Positions 44,224 to 53,671 are shown, counted from the first letter of the stretch. The stretch is 64,000 nt of DNA from Algoriphagus alkaliphilus (GCF_900103735.1 NZ_FMXE01000007.1:1-64000), one strand, 5' to 3'. Made by a program: numbers and translations. The notes: generated from the sequence alone by a model not told the origin.

Positions 44224-44252
44224 TTGCGTATTTGATAAAAACCGTATATTTG
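44224..44252 (+). promoter_or_regulatory. Putative Bacteroidota promoter of the TPR gene
   Basis: TTG at 44224-44226 and TATATTTG at 44245-44252 are 18 bp apart, close to the TTG-N19-TAnnTTTG consensus of the primary sigma factor in Bacteroidota. The ATG follows 19 bp later. Confidence 0.5.
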
Positions 44253-44271
44253 CGACCGAAATTTGAGTAAC

Positions 44272-44976
44272 ATGGCGACAAAACAATCTAAAAAAGCAAC
44301 CCAAAACGAGGTCTTGGAAAATCCGGAAGTACTCGCAGAGCGAATCGGCAGAGGTGAAGCTTTTTTAAAGAAAAACAGTAAAGTATTAGGTGGTGTGATA
44401 GCAGCTGCTATCGCCCTGATCGGCGGAATTCTTTTCTTCCAGATCAACAACCAAAATAAAAATGAAAAAGCACAGGCTGAAATGTTTCAGGCGGTGTACT
44501 TCTTCGAGCAGGACAGCGTGGACTTTGCAATCAACGGTGACGGAATCAACAAAGGCTTTTTGAGCATTGTGGAAAATTATCCTCGAACTGACGCAGCCAA
44601 CCTTGCACATTTCTATTTGGGTTCAATCTATCTTTCCCAAAAGAACTTTGAGGAGGCTTTGTCACATTTGGAAGATTTTTCTGCTGACGATTATCTGGTA
44701 CAGTCAAAAGCATATTCTCTAATTGGCGATGCTAATTTGGAACTTGGGAATTTTGACGCTGCTATCTCTAACTATACAAAAGCAGCTCGCACCAACGAGA
44801 ATAAATTTACTTCACCAAAGTATTTGACCAAATTGGCTGTAGCCCTGGAAGAAGCTGGCAAGTTGGAAGACGCAATTGCAACTTATTCTGAGATCGAAGA
44901 AAAGTACTACGAGTCATTTGAATACGCTGCAGCACGAAAACACAAAGCTCGCTTGGAAGGCCTTGCCGCTAAGTAA
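44272..44976 (+). CDS. Membrane-anchored tetratricopeptide repeat protein
   Basis: 234 residues from the ATG at 44272. A cytosolic N-terminus with lysines, one membrane helix (about 42-60, VLGGVIAAAIALIGGILFF) and a periplasmic TPR region (ANLAHFYLGSIYLSQKNFEE, AYSLIGDANLELGNFDAAIS, KLAVALEEAGKLEDAIATYS). The shape resembles YfgM, a Sec/periplasmic chaperone companion. The function here is inferred only from the fold. Confidence 0.85.
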   Translation: MATKQSKKATQNEVLENPEVLAERIGRGEAFLKKNSKVLGGVIAAAIALIGGILFFQINNQNKNEKAQAEMFQAVYFFEQDSVDFAINGDGINKGFLSIVENYPRTDAANLAHFYLGSIYLSQKNFEEALSHLEDFSADDYLVQSKAYSLIGDANLELGNFDAAISNYTKAARTNENKFTSPKYLTKLAVALEEAGKLEDAIATYSEIEEKYYESFEYAAARKHKARLEGLAAK

Positions 44977-45000
44977 TGCTGGTGTTTACCGCATTATTAG

Positions 45001-45034
45001 AAGAGTAGGGCCTTAGGTCTTACTCTTTTTTGTT
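45001..45034 (+). terminator. Terminator after the TPR gene
   Basis: AGAGTAGGGCC and GGTCTTACTCT pair with two G-U wobbles around a TTA loop, followed by six T. It lies 25 bp after the stop. Confidence 0.75.
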
Positions 45035-45062
45035 TTTAACAATCCTTCAAATTCAAAACTTC

Positions 45063-45539
45063 ATGGCCACATCACTCAAAAGCCTAAGTGAGCACAGCTC
45101 AAAAAATATTCAGGATATCAGTTCCAAGAAATTTGCCATTATCGTTTCTGAATGGAATGAAGAGGTAACAGAGGCACTTTACTCCGGCGCTTATCAGACA
45201 CTGCTTCAGCATGGAGCCAGTAAAGAAAATATCATCCGTAAGAATGTTCCCGGATCTTTCGAACTAACCTTGGGAGCACAATGGTGTGCTCAGGACGATA
45301 GCATCGATGCGGTACTTTGTCTTGGCTGCGTGATTCAGGGCGAAACGCGACACTTTGATTTTATCTGTGATGCCGTGGCACATGGAATCACCAATGTCGG
45401 ACTGAAGTATAACAAGCCGGTAATTTTTGGGGTTTTGACACCAGACACTCAAAAACAGGCCATGGATCGCGCAGGCGGTAAGCACGGTAACAAAGGCGAC
45501 GAAGCAGCAATCACCGCCATCAAGATGCTTGGATTCTGA
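45063..45539 (+). CDS. ribH: 6,7-dimethyl-8-ribityllumazine synthase
   Basis: 158 residues from the ATG at 45063; 11 upstream codons in the terminator region are excluded. Substrate-binding blocks are VSEWNEEVTEALYSGA, VPGSFELTLGAQ, and the catalytic-region GCVIQGETRHFDFICDAV with H97. It makes the riboflavin precursor lumazine and usually forms a 60-mer or pentamers. Confidence 0.96.
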   Translation: MATSLKSLSEHSSKNIQDISSKKFAIIVSEWNEEVTEALYSGAYQTLLQHGASKENIIRKNVPGSFELTLGAQWCAQDDSIDAVLCLGCVIQGETRHFDFICDAVAHGITNVGLKYNKPVIFGVLTPDTQKQAMDRAGGKHGNKGDEAAITAIKMLGF

Positions 45540-45540
45540 A

Positions 45541-45600
45541 AGTATCAAGTATCAGGTAGTTAGTATCAAGTCTAAGAGACAAGAAGCAAGAAACAAGATT
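45541..45600. repeat. Intergenic word repeat (AGTATCAAG-type)
   Basis: The gap between ribH and lysC consists of short repeated words: AAGTATCAAGTATCAGG, TAGTTAGTATCAAG, AGACAAGAAGCAAGAAACAAG. A close match to AAGTAGTTAGTATCAAGAG is found at 56780-56805 before the oxidase gene. Such word-like spacers are common in genomes of this group. Their role is unknown. Confidence 0.6.
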
Positions 45601-45659
45601 GCTTTGTCAATTGATTTTCGCGACCAAAACTGTTCTTATTCAAACCTATAATTACGACC

Positions 45660-46979
45660 ATGAAAATCATGAAATTTGGGGGTACCTCTGTGGGTCGTCC
45701 CGAGCGAATGCATCAGGTGAAAGACCTGATTACCCGAGGCGATGAGCCTACGATTGTGGTACTCTCTGCACTCTCTGGTACCACCAATGCCCTGGTGGGA
45801 ATCGGCGATGCTTTGGCTTCAGGAGATAAAGCGCTGGCCAAAGAGCGTATTGACACGCTTTATTCGCATTATTTGGGGTTTTATCCAGCTTTATTGGGAA
45901 AAGCTCCGACTCGGGCGAAGGCTGAGGCGATTATCAAAGAGCATTTTGAGTTTTTGAATATTCTGTTGAAAATCTCCTTCAATGAAGCTATAAACCGAGA
46001 TATTCTGGCTCAGGGAGAATTGCTTTCCACCAAGTTGTTTTACACACTTTTGGAAGAACTGGAAATCCCGGCAGTATTCCTGCCGGCCTTGGATTTCATG
46101 AGCATTGATGAAAATTCTGAACCGGAATTGGGGAAAATCTCCGAAAAACTCACAGCGATACTTTCCCAATATCCGGATGGAAGACTTTTCATCACCCAGG
46201 GATATATCTGTAAAAATCATAAAAATGAAGTTGATAACCTCAAGCGGGGAGGAAGCGATTATACTGCTTCACTGATCGCCGCAGCTATCAAGGCTTCAGT
46301 TTGCGAGATTTGGACTGACATTGACGGTATGCACAACAATGACCCGAGAATCGTGGACAAGACCCGTCCGATCGCAGAACTTTCATTTGATGAGGCCGCT
46401 GAGTTGGCCTATTTCGGCGCAAAGATCCTTCATCCGGCTTCCATTTGGCCAGCCCAATTGTACAATGTTCCGGTAAGATTGCTAAACACGATGGAGCCGT
46501 CTGCGCATGGTACCTTGATCAAGGAATCTGTCGAAACCAAAGGAGTGAAAGCCATCGCTGCGAAAGATGGAATTACAGCCATAAAAATCAAATCCAGTCG
46601 AATGCTCTTGGCCTATGGCTTTTTGAGGAGGATATTTGAAGTCTTTGAAAAGTATAAGACCCCGATTGACATGATTACCACTTCCGAGGTGGCTGTTTCG
46701 GTGACGATCGATGATTTGAGTCATCTGGAGCAAATCATCTCAGAACTTCAAGCTTTTGGAACAGTTGAGGTAGATCGGAATCAGGCGATCATTTGTGTTG
46801 TTGGCAATATGGTTTCCGAAACCAAGGGAGCGATCAAATCAGTGATGGATTCTCTGGTAGATATTCCTGTGCGGATGGTTTCTTATGGGGGCAGCCGTCA
46901 CAATGTCTCGATTTTGGTCGATGCTCAGTATAAAAATCCGGCTTTGAAAAGTTTGAATGAAGGGGTTTTTAGCTGGTGA
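45660..46979 (+). CDS. lysC: Aspartate kinase (monofunctional)
   Basis: 439 residues. The kinase domain starts MKIMKFGGTSVGRPERM and holds LKRGGSDYTASLIAAAIKAS and the EIWTDIDGMHNNDPR block. The C-terminal 130 residues contain two ACT domains (GITAIKIKSSRMLLAYGFLR and QAIICVVGNMVSETKGAIKS), which give feedback control by lysine or threonine. It starts the aspartate family pathway. There is no fused homoserine dehydrogenase. Confidence 0.95.
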   Translation: MKIMKFGGTSVGRPERMHQVKDLITRGDEPTIVVLSALSGTTNALVGIGDALASGDKALAKERIDTLYSHYLGFYPALLGKAPTRAKAEAIIKEHFEFLNILLKISFNEAINRDILAQGELLSTKLFYTLLEELEIPAVFLPALDFMSIDENSEPELGKISEKLTAILSQYPDGRLFITQGYICKNHKNEVDNLKRGGSDYTASLIAAAIKASVCEIWTDIDGMHNNDPRIVDKTRPIAELSFDEAAELAYFGAKILHPASIWPAQLYNVPVRLLNTMEPSAHGTLIKESVETKGVKAIAAKDGITAIKIKSSRMLLAYGFLRRIFEVFEKYKTPIDMITTSEVAVSVTIDDLSHLEQIISELQAFGTVEVDRNQAIICVVGNMVSETKGAIKSVMDSLVDIPVRMVSYGGSRHNVSILVDAQYKNPALKSLNEGVFSW

Positions 46980-46984
46980 TTTCT

Positions 46985-47024
46985 AAGCCACAGATGCACA
47001 TGAAAAACGGTGCATCCGTGGTTT
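46985..47024 (+). terminator. Hairpin after lysC
   Basis: CCACAGATGCAC and GTGCATCCGTGG form a 12-bp stem with one mismatch and a 10-nt loop, starting 9 bp after the stop. There is only a short T-run (GTTT), so termination is likely but not certain. Confidence 0.55.
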
Positions 47025-47094
47025 CTAGTATTTCTAAACGAATCAAAACACCCGGCATGAATGAATAAAGCTTAATTATAAGTATATTCAAGAT

Positions 47095-47337
47095 ATGAAA
47101 ACGCTTAAGATCAAACTTCCAAACACAGTTGAATTTGATGATAAGGAAGCCCTTATGGCAATCGCTGCACGCTTGGTTCAGAAAGGAAAGCTTTCTCTTG
47201 GGCAAGGTGCGGAACTTGTCGGGTTGACGAAAGCTGCATTTATGGAAAGTTTGGGGGATTTTGGAGTTTCACTATTTAATTATTCAGAATCTGATTTAGA
47301 AAGTGATGTAGAAAATGCAAAAAAGTATCATTTCTGA
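47095..47337 (+). CDS. UPF0175 family antitoxin-like protein
   Basis: 80 residues. The UPF0175 core EALMAIAARLVQKGKLSLGQ, AELVGLTKAAFMESLGDFGV is complete. The family pairs with DUF3368 PIN-like toxins and is taken as the antitoxin/DNA-binding partner. It overlaps the next gene by 23 bp. Confidence 0.9.
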   Translation: MKTLKIKLPNTVEFDDKEALMAIAARLVQKGKLSLGQGAELVGLTKAAFMESLGDFGVSLFNYSESDLESDVENAKKYHF

Positions 47338-47773
47338 TACAAGTTGTTTGATTCTTTTGCAGAAAATTGGTGAATTGGACTTGCTTCAAAGATTATTTCA
47401 CACTGTTTTTATTACACCAGAAATCGCAACTGAATATGAACTTCCATTGCCAAAGTGGATAATTATAGACTCCCCAATAAACAAAACCTATCAACGAATT
47501 TTAGAAGCATCTTTAGATAAAGGAGAATCAAGTGCTATTGCTTTATGCTTGGAAAAAACGGATCCACTTTTAATAATTGATGATCTCAAGGGTAGAAAGT
47601 TTGCCGAAAAACTTGGCTTAAAAATCTCAGGAACGCTAGGCGTTTTGATAATTGCAAAAAAACAAAACTTGATTTCCTCAATAAAACCTGCTTTGGAGCG
47701 AATCAAATTAACAGATTTCAGGTTCTCCGAACATCTCGAAAAAAGGGTCCTACAACTAGCAGGTGAAGACTAA
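47315..47773 (+). CDS. DUF3368 PIN-like toxin
   Basis: 152 residues. PIN acidic residues: D8 in IISDTSCLILL, the E in DKGESSAIALCL and DD in LLIIDDLKGRKFAEKLGL. The typical DUF3368 end GTLGVLIIAKKQNLISSIKP, ALERIKLTDFRFSEHL follows. It is likely a metal-dependent RNase controlled by the UPF0175 protein before it. Unlike the PIN gene at 41.2-41.7 kb, this one is intact. Confidence 0.9.
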   Translation: MQKSIISDTSCLILLQKIGELDLLQRLFHTVFITPEIATEYELPLPKWIIIDSPINKTYQRILEASLDKGESSAIALCLEKTDPLLIIDDLKGRKFAEKLGLKISGTLGVLIIAKKQNLISSIKPALERIKLTDFRFSEHLEKRVLQLAGED

Positions 47774-47802
47774 ACCTTTGAATAGCCCACCTAACTCACA
47801 AT

Positions 47803-48132
47803 ATGGCAAACCAAAAACCCGGATTTCTTCAACGCCTTCAGACCAAGTGGAAACTGGATAGTTTGCTTCAGGTAGTTTTGGTATTGGTGGTTTTTGCCTG
47901 TACGGGTTTCACAATACTTTTCATCAAAAACCCAATCCTGAATTTCTTTGGGGTGGAGCGTGGTGGAGGACAGGGATTTGTCAATACGGTACTTTACTTG
48001 ATTCTTATCTTACCGCTTTATCAGATTTTCCTCCTGATTTATGGCTTTATTCTCGGGCAGTTCAACTTCTTCTGGGAAAAGGAAAAGCAGATTTTCAGAA
48101 GAATTGGAACTATGTTTAAATCAAAAAAATAA
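47803..48132 (+). CDS. DUF6787 family small membrane protein
   Basis: 109 residues with two membrane helices (LLQVVLVLVVFACTGFTILF and VLYLILILPLYQIFLLIYGF) and basic ends. The pattern KWKLDS near the start and GQFNFFWEKEKQIFRR at the end is that of the Bacteroidota DUF6787 family. No function known to me. Confidence 0.82.
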   Translation: MANQKPGFLQRLQTKWKLDSLLQVVLVLVVFACTGFTILFIKNPILNFFGVERGGGQGFVNTVLYLILILPLYQIFLLIYGFILGQFNFFWEKEKQIFRRIGTMFKSKK

Positions 48133-48213
48133 ATCACTTTTTTAAAAAATCACTGGGGCTAAAAGATCGGTACAACTTTGCAACCTTAAAACTTTACCAC
48201 TTTTCAACCTCTT

Positions 48214-50307
48214 TCAGCTAATTCGACTCCAATTCACCGCAGTTGCCTTCTGCTGCTTCACCTGCCTCAGAATCGCTGAATTTTCCTGTTGACTCAGCTC
48301 CGGGTCATTTGCCAAAAGTTGCTGTGCTGCATCTCTCGCCAAAGTCAAAATTGGTGCATCTTTACTCAAATCGGCGATCAACAAATCTGTGATCCCACTC
48401 TGCTGCGTTCCCATCATATCCCCGGGACCTCGCAACCTCAGATCTACATCGGCAATCTCAAATCCATCATTGGTTCGCACCATTGTTTCCAAGCGTACCT
48501 TCGAATCTTTCGAAAGCTCATATTTACTCATCAGCACACAATAACTTTGCTCCGCGCCTCTCCCCACTCTTCCTCTGAGCTGATGAAGCTGGGAAAGTCC
48601 AAACCGTTCCGCATTTTCGATGATCATCACCGAGGCATTTGGTACGTTGACACCTACTTCAATGACCGTAGTAGCCACCATGATCTTGGTTTCGCCTTTG
48701 ATAAAGCGCTGCATTTCGTAGTCTTTCGCATCGGATTTCATGCCACCATGAACGATGCTCAGTGGGTATTGTGGAAAAGCCCTTGAAATGCTTTCGTATC
48801 CATCCATCAGGTTTTTGAGGTCCATGGTTTCAGATTCCTCGATCAAAGGATAAACGATGTAGACTTGCCTGCCTTTTTTTACTTCCTCATTGATAAAGCC
48901 AAAGACTTTTAAGCGGTCTTTATCGTAGCGATGGACAGTTTGGATAGGTTTCCTTCCTGCGGGCAGTTCATCGATCACAGACACATCCAAGTCTCCATAC
49001 AAAGTCATCGCTAAGGTTCTTGGAATCGGAGTTGCAGTCATTACCAAGACATGTGGGATGAATTCTTCATTTTTCGCCCAAAGTTTTGCCCGCTGCGCTA
49101 CTCCGAAGCGATGCTGTTCATCCACGATTGCAAGTGCAAGATTTTGGAATTGAACAATATCTTCCAAAAGGGCATGGGTGCCGATGAGAATTTTCAATTC
49201 TCCATTGAGCAACTCTTCATGAATTACTTTTCGGGCAGATTTCTTAGTGGAACCGGTCAGCAGGGCGATTTTTATCCCCATCTTTTCGGAATATTCTTTC
49301 AGCCCTTCGTAATGTTGATTTGCCAAAATCTCCGTCGGAGCCATCAGGCAGGCCTGCGCTCCGGAACTAATCGCAATCAATGTGCAGATAAAAGCCACCA
49401 TGGTTTTCCCACTTCCCACATCACCCTGTATCAGACGATTCATCTGTTTCCCCGACTTCAAATCGGTGTAGGATTCCCGGATTACCCGTTTTTGGGCATT
49501 GGTAAGTTCAAAGGGAATGTGGTTTTTGTAGAAATCAGTCAGCAATTCTGTGCTGGAAAGAATCTGACCGCGGGATTTTTCTGTCCGGGTCACTTTCATT
49601 TTCAGAAGCCTGAGTTGTAAGTAAAAAAATTCTTCAAACTTCAGCCGCTTCCTCGCCCGATGAAGGAGATCCGGGGCTGTTGGAAAATGAATTTGACGTA
49701 TAGATTCCTGCTTGCCGAGGAGTTGATACTGATTAAGAATTTCCAGGGAGAGCGTTTCCGGGATATGGGGATAAACTGCCGGAACCAGGACTTCCTGAAT
49801 TTTTGAAATTCCCCGGGAATCCAAAAATCTCGCCCGAAGTTTTTCTGTGGTGGAATAGACCGGTTGAAAATTATTCCGCTGTTCATTTGCAGATGTCACA
49901 GGTTCCATCTCGGGATGGGCCATACTCCACTTTCTTCCAAATTGGGCCGGTTTGCCAAGGAATATGAAAGCCGCACCGGGCGGAAGTTTCCGTTGAACCC
50001 ACTGGATTCCCTTAAACCACGTCATTTCCATTTCGCCCGTATCATCAAAAACATGGGCCACCAATCTTTTTTTTCCTCCTGTACCGATGAGCTCGACTTT
50101 TTTGATTCGTGCGATTACCTGCACATTTTCCAAGTCATCACTGAGTTCGCGGATTTTGAAAAACTTCGTGCGATCTTCATATCGAAAGGGGTAATGCTGA
50201 AGCATTTCCCCATACGTAAAAATATTTAGCTCCTTATTGAGTAGCTCGGCTTTTTGCGGGCCGACGCCTTTCAGGTATTCGATTCTTGTGTCAAAAATTC
50301 CGGTCAA
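48214..50307 (-). CDS. recG: ATP-dependent DNA helicase RecG
   Basis: 697 residues. The N-terminal wedge/OB region includes ENVQVIARIKKVELIGTGGK. Helicase motifs follow: Walker A IQGDVGSGKTMVA, TEILANQH, DEQH box AIVDEQHRFGVAQR, VMTATPIPRTLAMTLYGDLD, VATTVIEVGVNVPNASVMII, and QLRGRVGRG. RecG reverses stalled forks and processes branched DNA. The only start in frame is the TTG at 50307. Confidence 0.95.
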   Translation of the reverse strand: MTGIFDTRIEYLKGVGPQKAELLNKELNIFTYGEMLQHYPFRYEDRTKFFKIRELSDDLENVQVIARIKKVELIGTGGKKRLVAHVFDDTGEMEMTWFKGIQWVQRKLPPGAAFIFLGKPAQFGRKWSMAHPEMEPVTSANEQRNNFQPVYSTTEKLRARFLDSRGISKIQEVLVPAVYPHIPETLSLEILNQYQLLGKQESIRQIHFPTAPDLLHRARKRLKFEEFFYLQLRLLKMKVTRTEKSRGQILSSTELLTDFYKNHIPFELTNAQKRVIRESYTDLKSGKQMNRLIQGDVGSGKTMVAFICTLIAISSGAQACLMAPTEILANQHYEGLKEYSEKMGIKIALLTGSTKKSARKVIHEELLNGELKILIGTHALLEDIVQFQNLALAIVDEQHRFGVAQRAKLWAKNEEFIPHVLVMTATPIPRTLAMTLYGDLDVSVIDELPAGRKPIQTVHRYDKDRLKVFGFINEEVKKGRQVYIVYPLIEESETMDLKNLMDGYESISRAFPQYPLSIVHGGMKSDAKDYEMQRFIKGETKIMVATTVIEVGVNVPNASVMIIENAERFGLSQLHQLRGRVGRGAEQSYCVLMSKYELSKDSKVRLETMVRTNDGFEIADVDLRLRGPGDMMGTQQSGITDLLIADLSKDAPILTLARDAAQQLLANDPELSQQENSAILRQVKQQKATAVNWSRIS

Positions 50308-50385
50308 GGGAGCTGTTTTTTTGGGAAAAGCAAATTAAGTCTGCTCAAGTTCAAAAGCCAAGTTTTTGAAATCAATTGTCAGGAA

Positions 50386-51456
50386 TCAATAACTTAGGCC
50401 TGTGCCTTTCTCCCAAATGCGGATCAGCAGTTCTCGAGAGTCTTGCTGACTCTTCAGGAAAATCAGCTGGTTTTTGGCCCGATGGAAGTTTTGTTCAGGA
50501 TAGCTCACCCGATAGTAAACATTGCCCTGCAGGTGGTCTGTGAAAAAGCGCAAACCCATAATCAAGGTCATGATTTCGCCTCCGAAAATCAAAGATTTCG
50601 CTTCATTTGATGTAGCGATGCCTTTTACTCCTTCCCAATATCCTTTCAGTAATTCTTCGAAAATTTCAGGAATAAGCTGAATTTCTTCCCAATTGGTCGA
50701 GGTCTCTGGAGAAGTACAGGTGACAGTTCGCACCAAATCCCCAAAATCATACATCAGAAATCCACCCATCAGCGTATCTAGGTCGATCAAAGCCTCAACT
50801 TTCGATAAATCCTCAGCGAATATCAGGTTGTTGATTTTGGTATCGTTATGGGTTACCCGAATTGGCAGTTCGTTTATTTGTGCCAAATACCAATCGATTA
50901 AAGGCTTTTGCTTTAGATAAAAATCCAGTATTTCCCTTTCTTCTGAAGAGAGTTTCTTTCTCGAATGGCTGACTTCTTCCAGCTTTTGGAAGCGAAGATC
51001 CAAGCGGTGAAAATTGGGGATGGTTTCTTGCATTGCCTCTCCTCTGATGTCTTTTGCCCAGTTTGCAAATTCCCCATAGGCCTGCGCCGCGAGAAATGCC
51101 TGGTTTGGATTTTCAATCAGCTGAAGAGTTTTTCCTTCTACAAAATCAAAAAGGCGATAATTTTTTCCGCCAATTTTTGTCAGTCCTTTTCCAGCACTGT
51201 TTAGAATAGGTAAGGGTAGCAAAAAAGGCAGAGAATGTGTTTTCGAATGGGTGTTTAATAAAGTGAGATTGTAATCTATTCGTTCGGGAAAATTAAAAAC
51301 AGCTTCATTGAATCCCTGGAGAACCCATTTTTTGGTTTTACCCTCTATCAATAGCGTTTCGTGAATTAGTCCTTCGCCTAATTCTGAAATTAAGAGCGAT
51401 TGATCAGGTAGGAAGGTGTAGGATTGGGTAAGAATAGGGATCAAGTCTACGTTCAT
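50386..51456 (-). CDS. Phosphotransferase of the aminoglycoside/sugar kinase (APH) fold
   Basis: 356 residues. The catalytic loop THNDTKINNLIF and the metal-binding LIDLDTLMGG are clear, with the N-lobe LLIEGKTKKWVLQGFNEAVF. The overall pattern matches N-acetylhexosamine 1-kinase (NahK)-like or homoserine kinase-like proteins of Bacteroidota. The substrate is unresolved. It is a single gene on the minus strand, divergent from the SSS transporter. Confidence 0.85.
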   Translation of the reverse strand: MNVDLIPILTQSYTFLPDQSLLISELGEGLIHETLLIEGKTKKWVLQGFNEAVFNFPERIDYNLTLLNTHSKTHSLPFLLPLPILNSAGKGLTKIGGKNYRLFDFVEGKTLQLIENPNQAFLAAQAYGEFANWAKDIRGEAMQETIPNFHRLDLRFQKLEEVSHSRKKLSSEEREILDFYLKQKPLIDWYLAQINELPIRVTHNDTKINNLIFAEDLSKVEALIDLDTLMGGFLMYDFGDLVRTVTCTSPETSTNWEEIQLIPEIFEELLKGYWEGVKGIATSNEAKSLIFGGEIMTLIMGLRFFTDHLQGNVYYRVSYPEQNFHRAKNQLIFLKSQQDSRELLIRIWEKGTGLSY

Positions 51457-51625
51457 GGTGCGAAAATAGGTGGAAGAAAAGGAATTTTGCTGAATTTGAC
51501 TTTTGAAAAATTTGGAGGTAATGCAAGGACTCTACTTTACCTTTATTTTTCAAAAATATTAAAGAAGCTTTTCATCATTCAAAGAAATTTTTTGTTAATT
51601 GGACGCCAAATTAAACCCAGACCTT

Positions 51626-53401
51626 ATGAATGTAACCGCCTTGGATTGGGGCATCATAGCAGCCTTCTTTATAATTTCCCTCGGAATAGGGCTATTCACT
51701 GCAAAATCTGCCGGGAGTTCGGCCAAAGAGTTTTTCCTCTCCGGTCGAAATATGCCTTGGTGGCTACTTGGTGTGTCCATGGTAGCTACTACCTTCTCGG
51801 CTGATACACCAAACTTGGTGACAGATCTGGTGCGCAAAAATGGCGTAGCCGGCAATTGGGCTTGGTGGGCTTTCCTGCTTACAGGGATGCTGACGGTGTT
51901 CGTCTATGCCAAACTCTGGAGAAGATCCGAGGCGACCACTGATTTGGAGTTTTATGAGATGCGCTATTCGGGCAAAGGAGCTGCTTTTTTGAGAGGGTTT
52001 CGTGCCTTATACCTAGGGCTATTTTTCAATGTAGTGATCATGGCCACCGTGTCACTTGCAGCGATTAAGATTGGCGGGGTCATGCTGGGATTAAAGCCTT
52101 ACGAGACTTTGTTGATAGCGTCTATCGTCACCGTGCTGTATAGCTCCCTTGGAGGATTAAAAGGTGTGTTGCTGACTGACTTTTTCCAGTTTTTTATTGC
52201 TATGGCAGGGTCATTTGGTGCCGCCTATTATATTCTTGACCTGCCCGAAATAGGATCCCTGAGCAATCTGCTTTCACATGAGGTGGTATCTACCAAATTG
52301 AATTTCCTTCCGGATTTCAGTGATCCGAATATGTACATTCCGCTATTCATCATGCCTATCGCCATTCAATGGTGGGCGACCTGGTATCCGGGCGCTGAAC
52401 CTGGTGGTGGAGGATACATTGCCCAGCGGATGCTCTCCGCAAAGGATGAAAAAAATGCTATCGGTGCTACCTTGTTTTTCAATATTGCACATTATGCGCT
52501 GAGACCTTGGCCTTGGATTTTGATTGCCCTTGCTTCACTGGTGATCTATCCAAATATCTCAGACCTTCAAGCGGCTTTTCCAAACATCCCTGTGGACAAA
52601 CTTGGTGATGACTTGGCCTATTCTGCCATGCTGACTTATTTGCCGACGGGTCTGATTGGAATCGTTTTGGCTTCCTTGATAGCGGCCGTGATGTCTACTT
52701 TGTCTACACACTTGAATTGGGGGTCTAGCTATATTGTGAATGACTTTTACCTCAGATTTATGAAGCCCGAAGCCACAGACAAGGAATTGGTGGCTGTGGG
52801 TAGGATTTCAACGGTGGTTCTAATGGTGCTATCTGCATTTTTAGCTTTAGCGATGTCTTCTGCCTTGGATGCCTTTGAAATTCTGCTTCAGATCGGGGCG
52901 GGTACGGGATTGATTTTTATCCTTCGTTGGTTTTGGTGGAGGATCAATGCCTATACTGAGATCTCTGCGATGGCAATATCCTTTGTGGTGGCAATTTTCT
53001 TCCAAGTGATCAATCCAAAAGTAAATTGGATCTTGATCCCGGAGAATCAAGCTTACCTGAAATTGGTGTATTCAGTTTCGATCACTACCATAGGCTGGCT
53101 TTTGGTAACCTTTTTGACCCAACCCGAAAAGGATGAAATCTTACTTTCATTTTACAGAAAAGTAACTCCGGCAGCATATGGTTGGAAAAAAGTTCTGGAC
53201 AGATATCCTGCTGAGAAGCAGGAGCAAGGTCAACTGCCAAAAGAAATCGGCTTGATGCTGACGGGCACAGTGATGGTCTATGCCGCCCTTTTCTCCACAG
53301 GCTTCTTTATTTATGGAAATTTATTACCTGGGTTTATTGCAGCAGGTATCGCAATTCTGGGAGGAGGGATTATCATTTCTGCATGGAAAAAGCTGCATTA
53401 A
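51626..53401 (+). CDS. Sodium:solute symporter family protein
   Basis: 591 residues from the ATG at 51626 (MNVTALDWGIIAAFFIISLG). About 13 membrane helices in the LeuT-like SSS order, with FFLSGRNMPWWLLGVSMVAT, FSADTPNLVTDLV in the first repeat and LASLIAAVMSTLSTHLNWGS in the TM8 sodium-site region. It imports a solute with Na+. The substrate is unknown. The nearest catabolic genes (hydroxyproline cluster) are 2 kb away on the other strand, so a link would be speculation. Confidence 0.92.
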   Translation: MNVTALDWGIIAAFFIISLGIGLFTAKSAGSSAKEFFLSGRNMPWWLLGVSMVATTFSADTPNLVTDLVRKNGVAGNWAWWAFLLTGMLTVFVYAKLWRRSEATTDLEFYEMRYSGKGAAFLRGFRALYLGLFFNVVIMATVSLAAIKIGGVMLGLKPYETLLIASIVTVLYSSLGGLKGVLLTDFFQFFIAMAGSFGAAYYILDLPEIGSLSNLLSHEVVSTKLNFLPDFSDPNMYIPLFIMPIAIQWWATWYPGAEPGGGGYIAQRMLSAKDEKNAIGATLFFNIAHYALRPWPWILIALASLVIYPNISDLQAAFPNIPVDKLGDDLAYSAMLTYLPTGLIGIVLASLIAAVMSTLSTHLNWGSSYIVNDFYLRFMKPEATDKELVAVGRISTVVLMVLSAFLALAMSSALDAFEILLQIGAGTGLIFILRWFWWRINAYTEISAMAISFVVAIFFQVINPKVNWILIPENQAYLKLVYSVSITTIGWLLVTFLTQPEKDEILLSFYRKVTPAAYGWKKVLDRYPAEKQEQGQLPKEIGLMLTGTVMVYAALFSTGFFIYGNLLPGFIAAGIAILGGGIIISAWKKLH

Positions 53402-53477
53402 GTCTAGACAGTAAAGCATACAAAGACTGTCGTCTTTTCTCAAAGAGGCTGTTGAAAAAGTTATAGCGTTTTTTGTT

Positions 53478-53626
53478 AAAAAGAGGCTGTCTCATAACTG
53501 CTGTTTGTCTCATTCGCTGTAAATGGCCTTCGACGCCTGTCACACTGACCCTTCGACTCCGCTCAGGGTGACTGGAGTCGAAGGGTTAGGCTGACACCTA
53601 CAGTCCTTTTGAGACAGCCTCTTTTT
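53478..53626. mobile_element. 149-bp MITE-like element with 17-bp perfect terminal inverted repeats
   Basis: The ends are AAAAAGAGGCTGTCTCA and TGAGACAGCCTCTTTTT. Inside is a second inverted repeat, ACCCTTCGACTCC and GGAGTCGAAGGGT (53548-53586), a GC-rich word common in many bacterial intergenic repeats. A truncated relative of the end (AAAGAGGCTGTTGAAAAAG) sits 35 bp to the left. It encodes nothing and lies between convergent genes, where it could also end transcription from both sides. No clear target duplication is visible. Confidence 0.65.
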
Positions 53627-53671
53627 ATTTAACATAAGAATCCCTTAGCGTCTTTGGGTCTTTGTGGCGAC

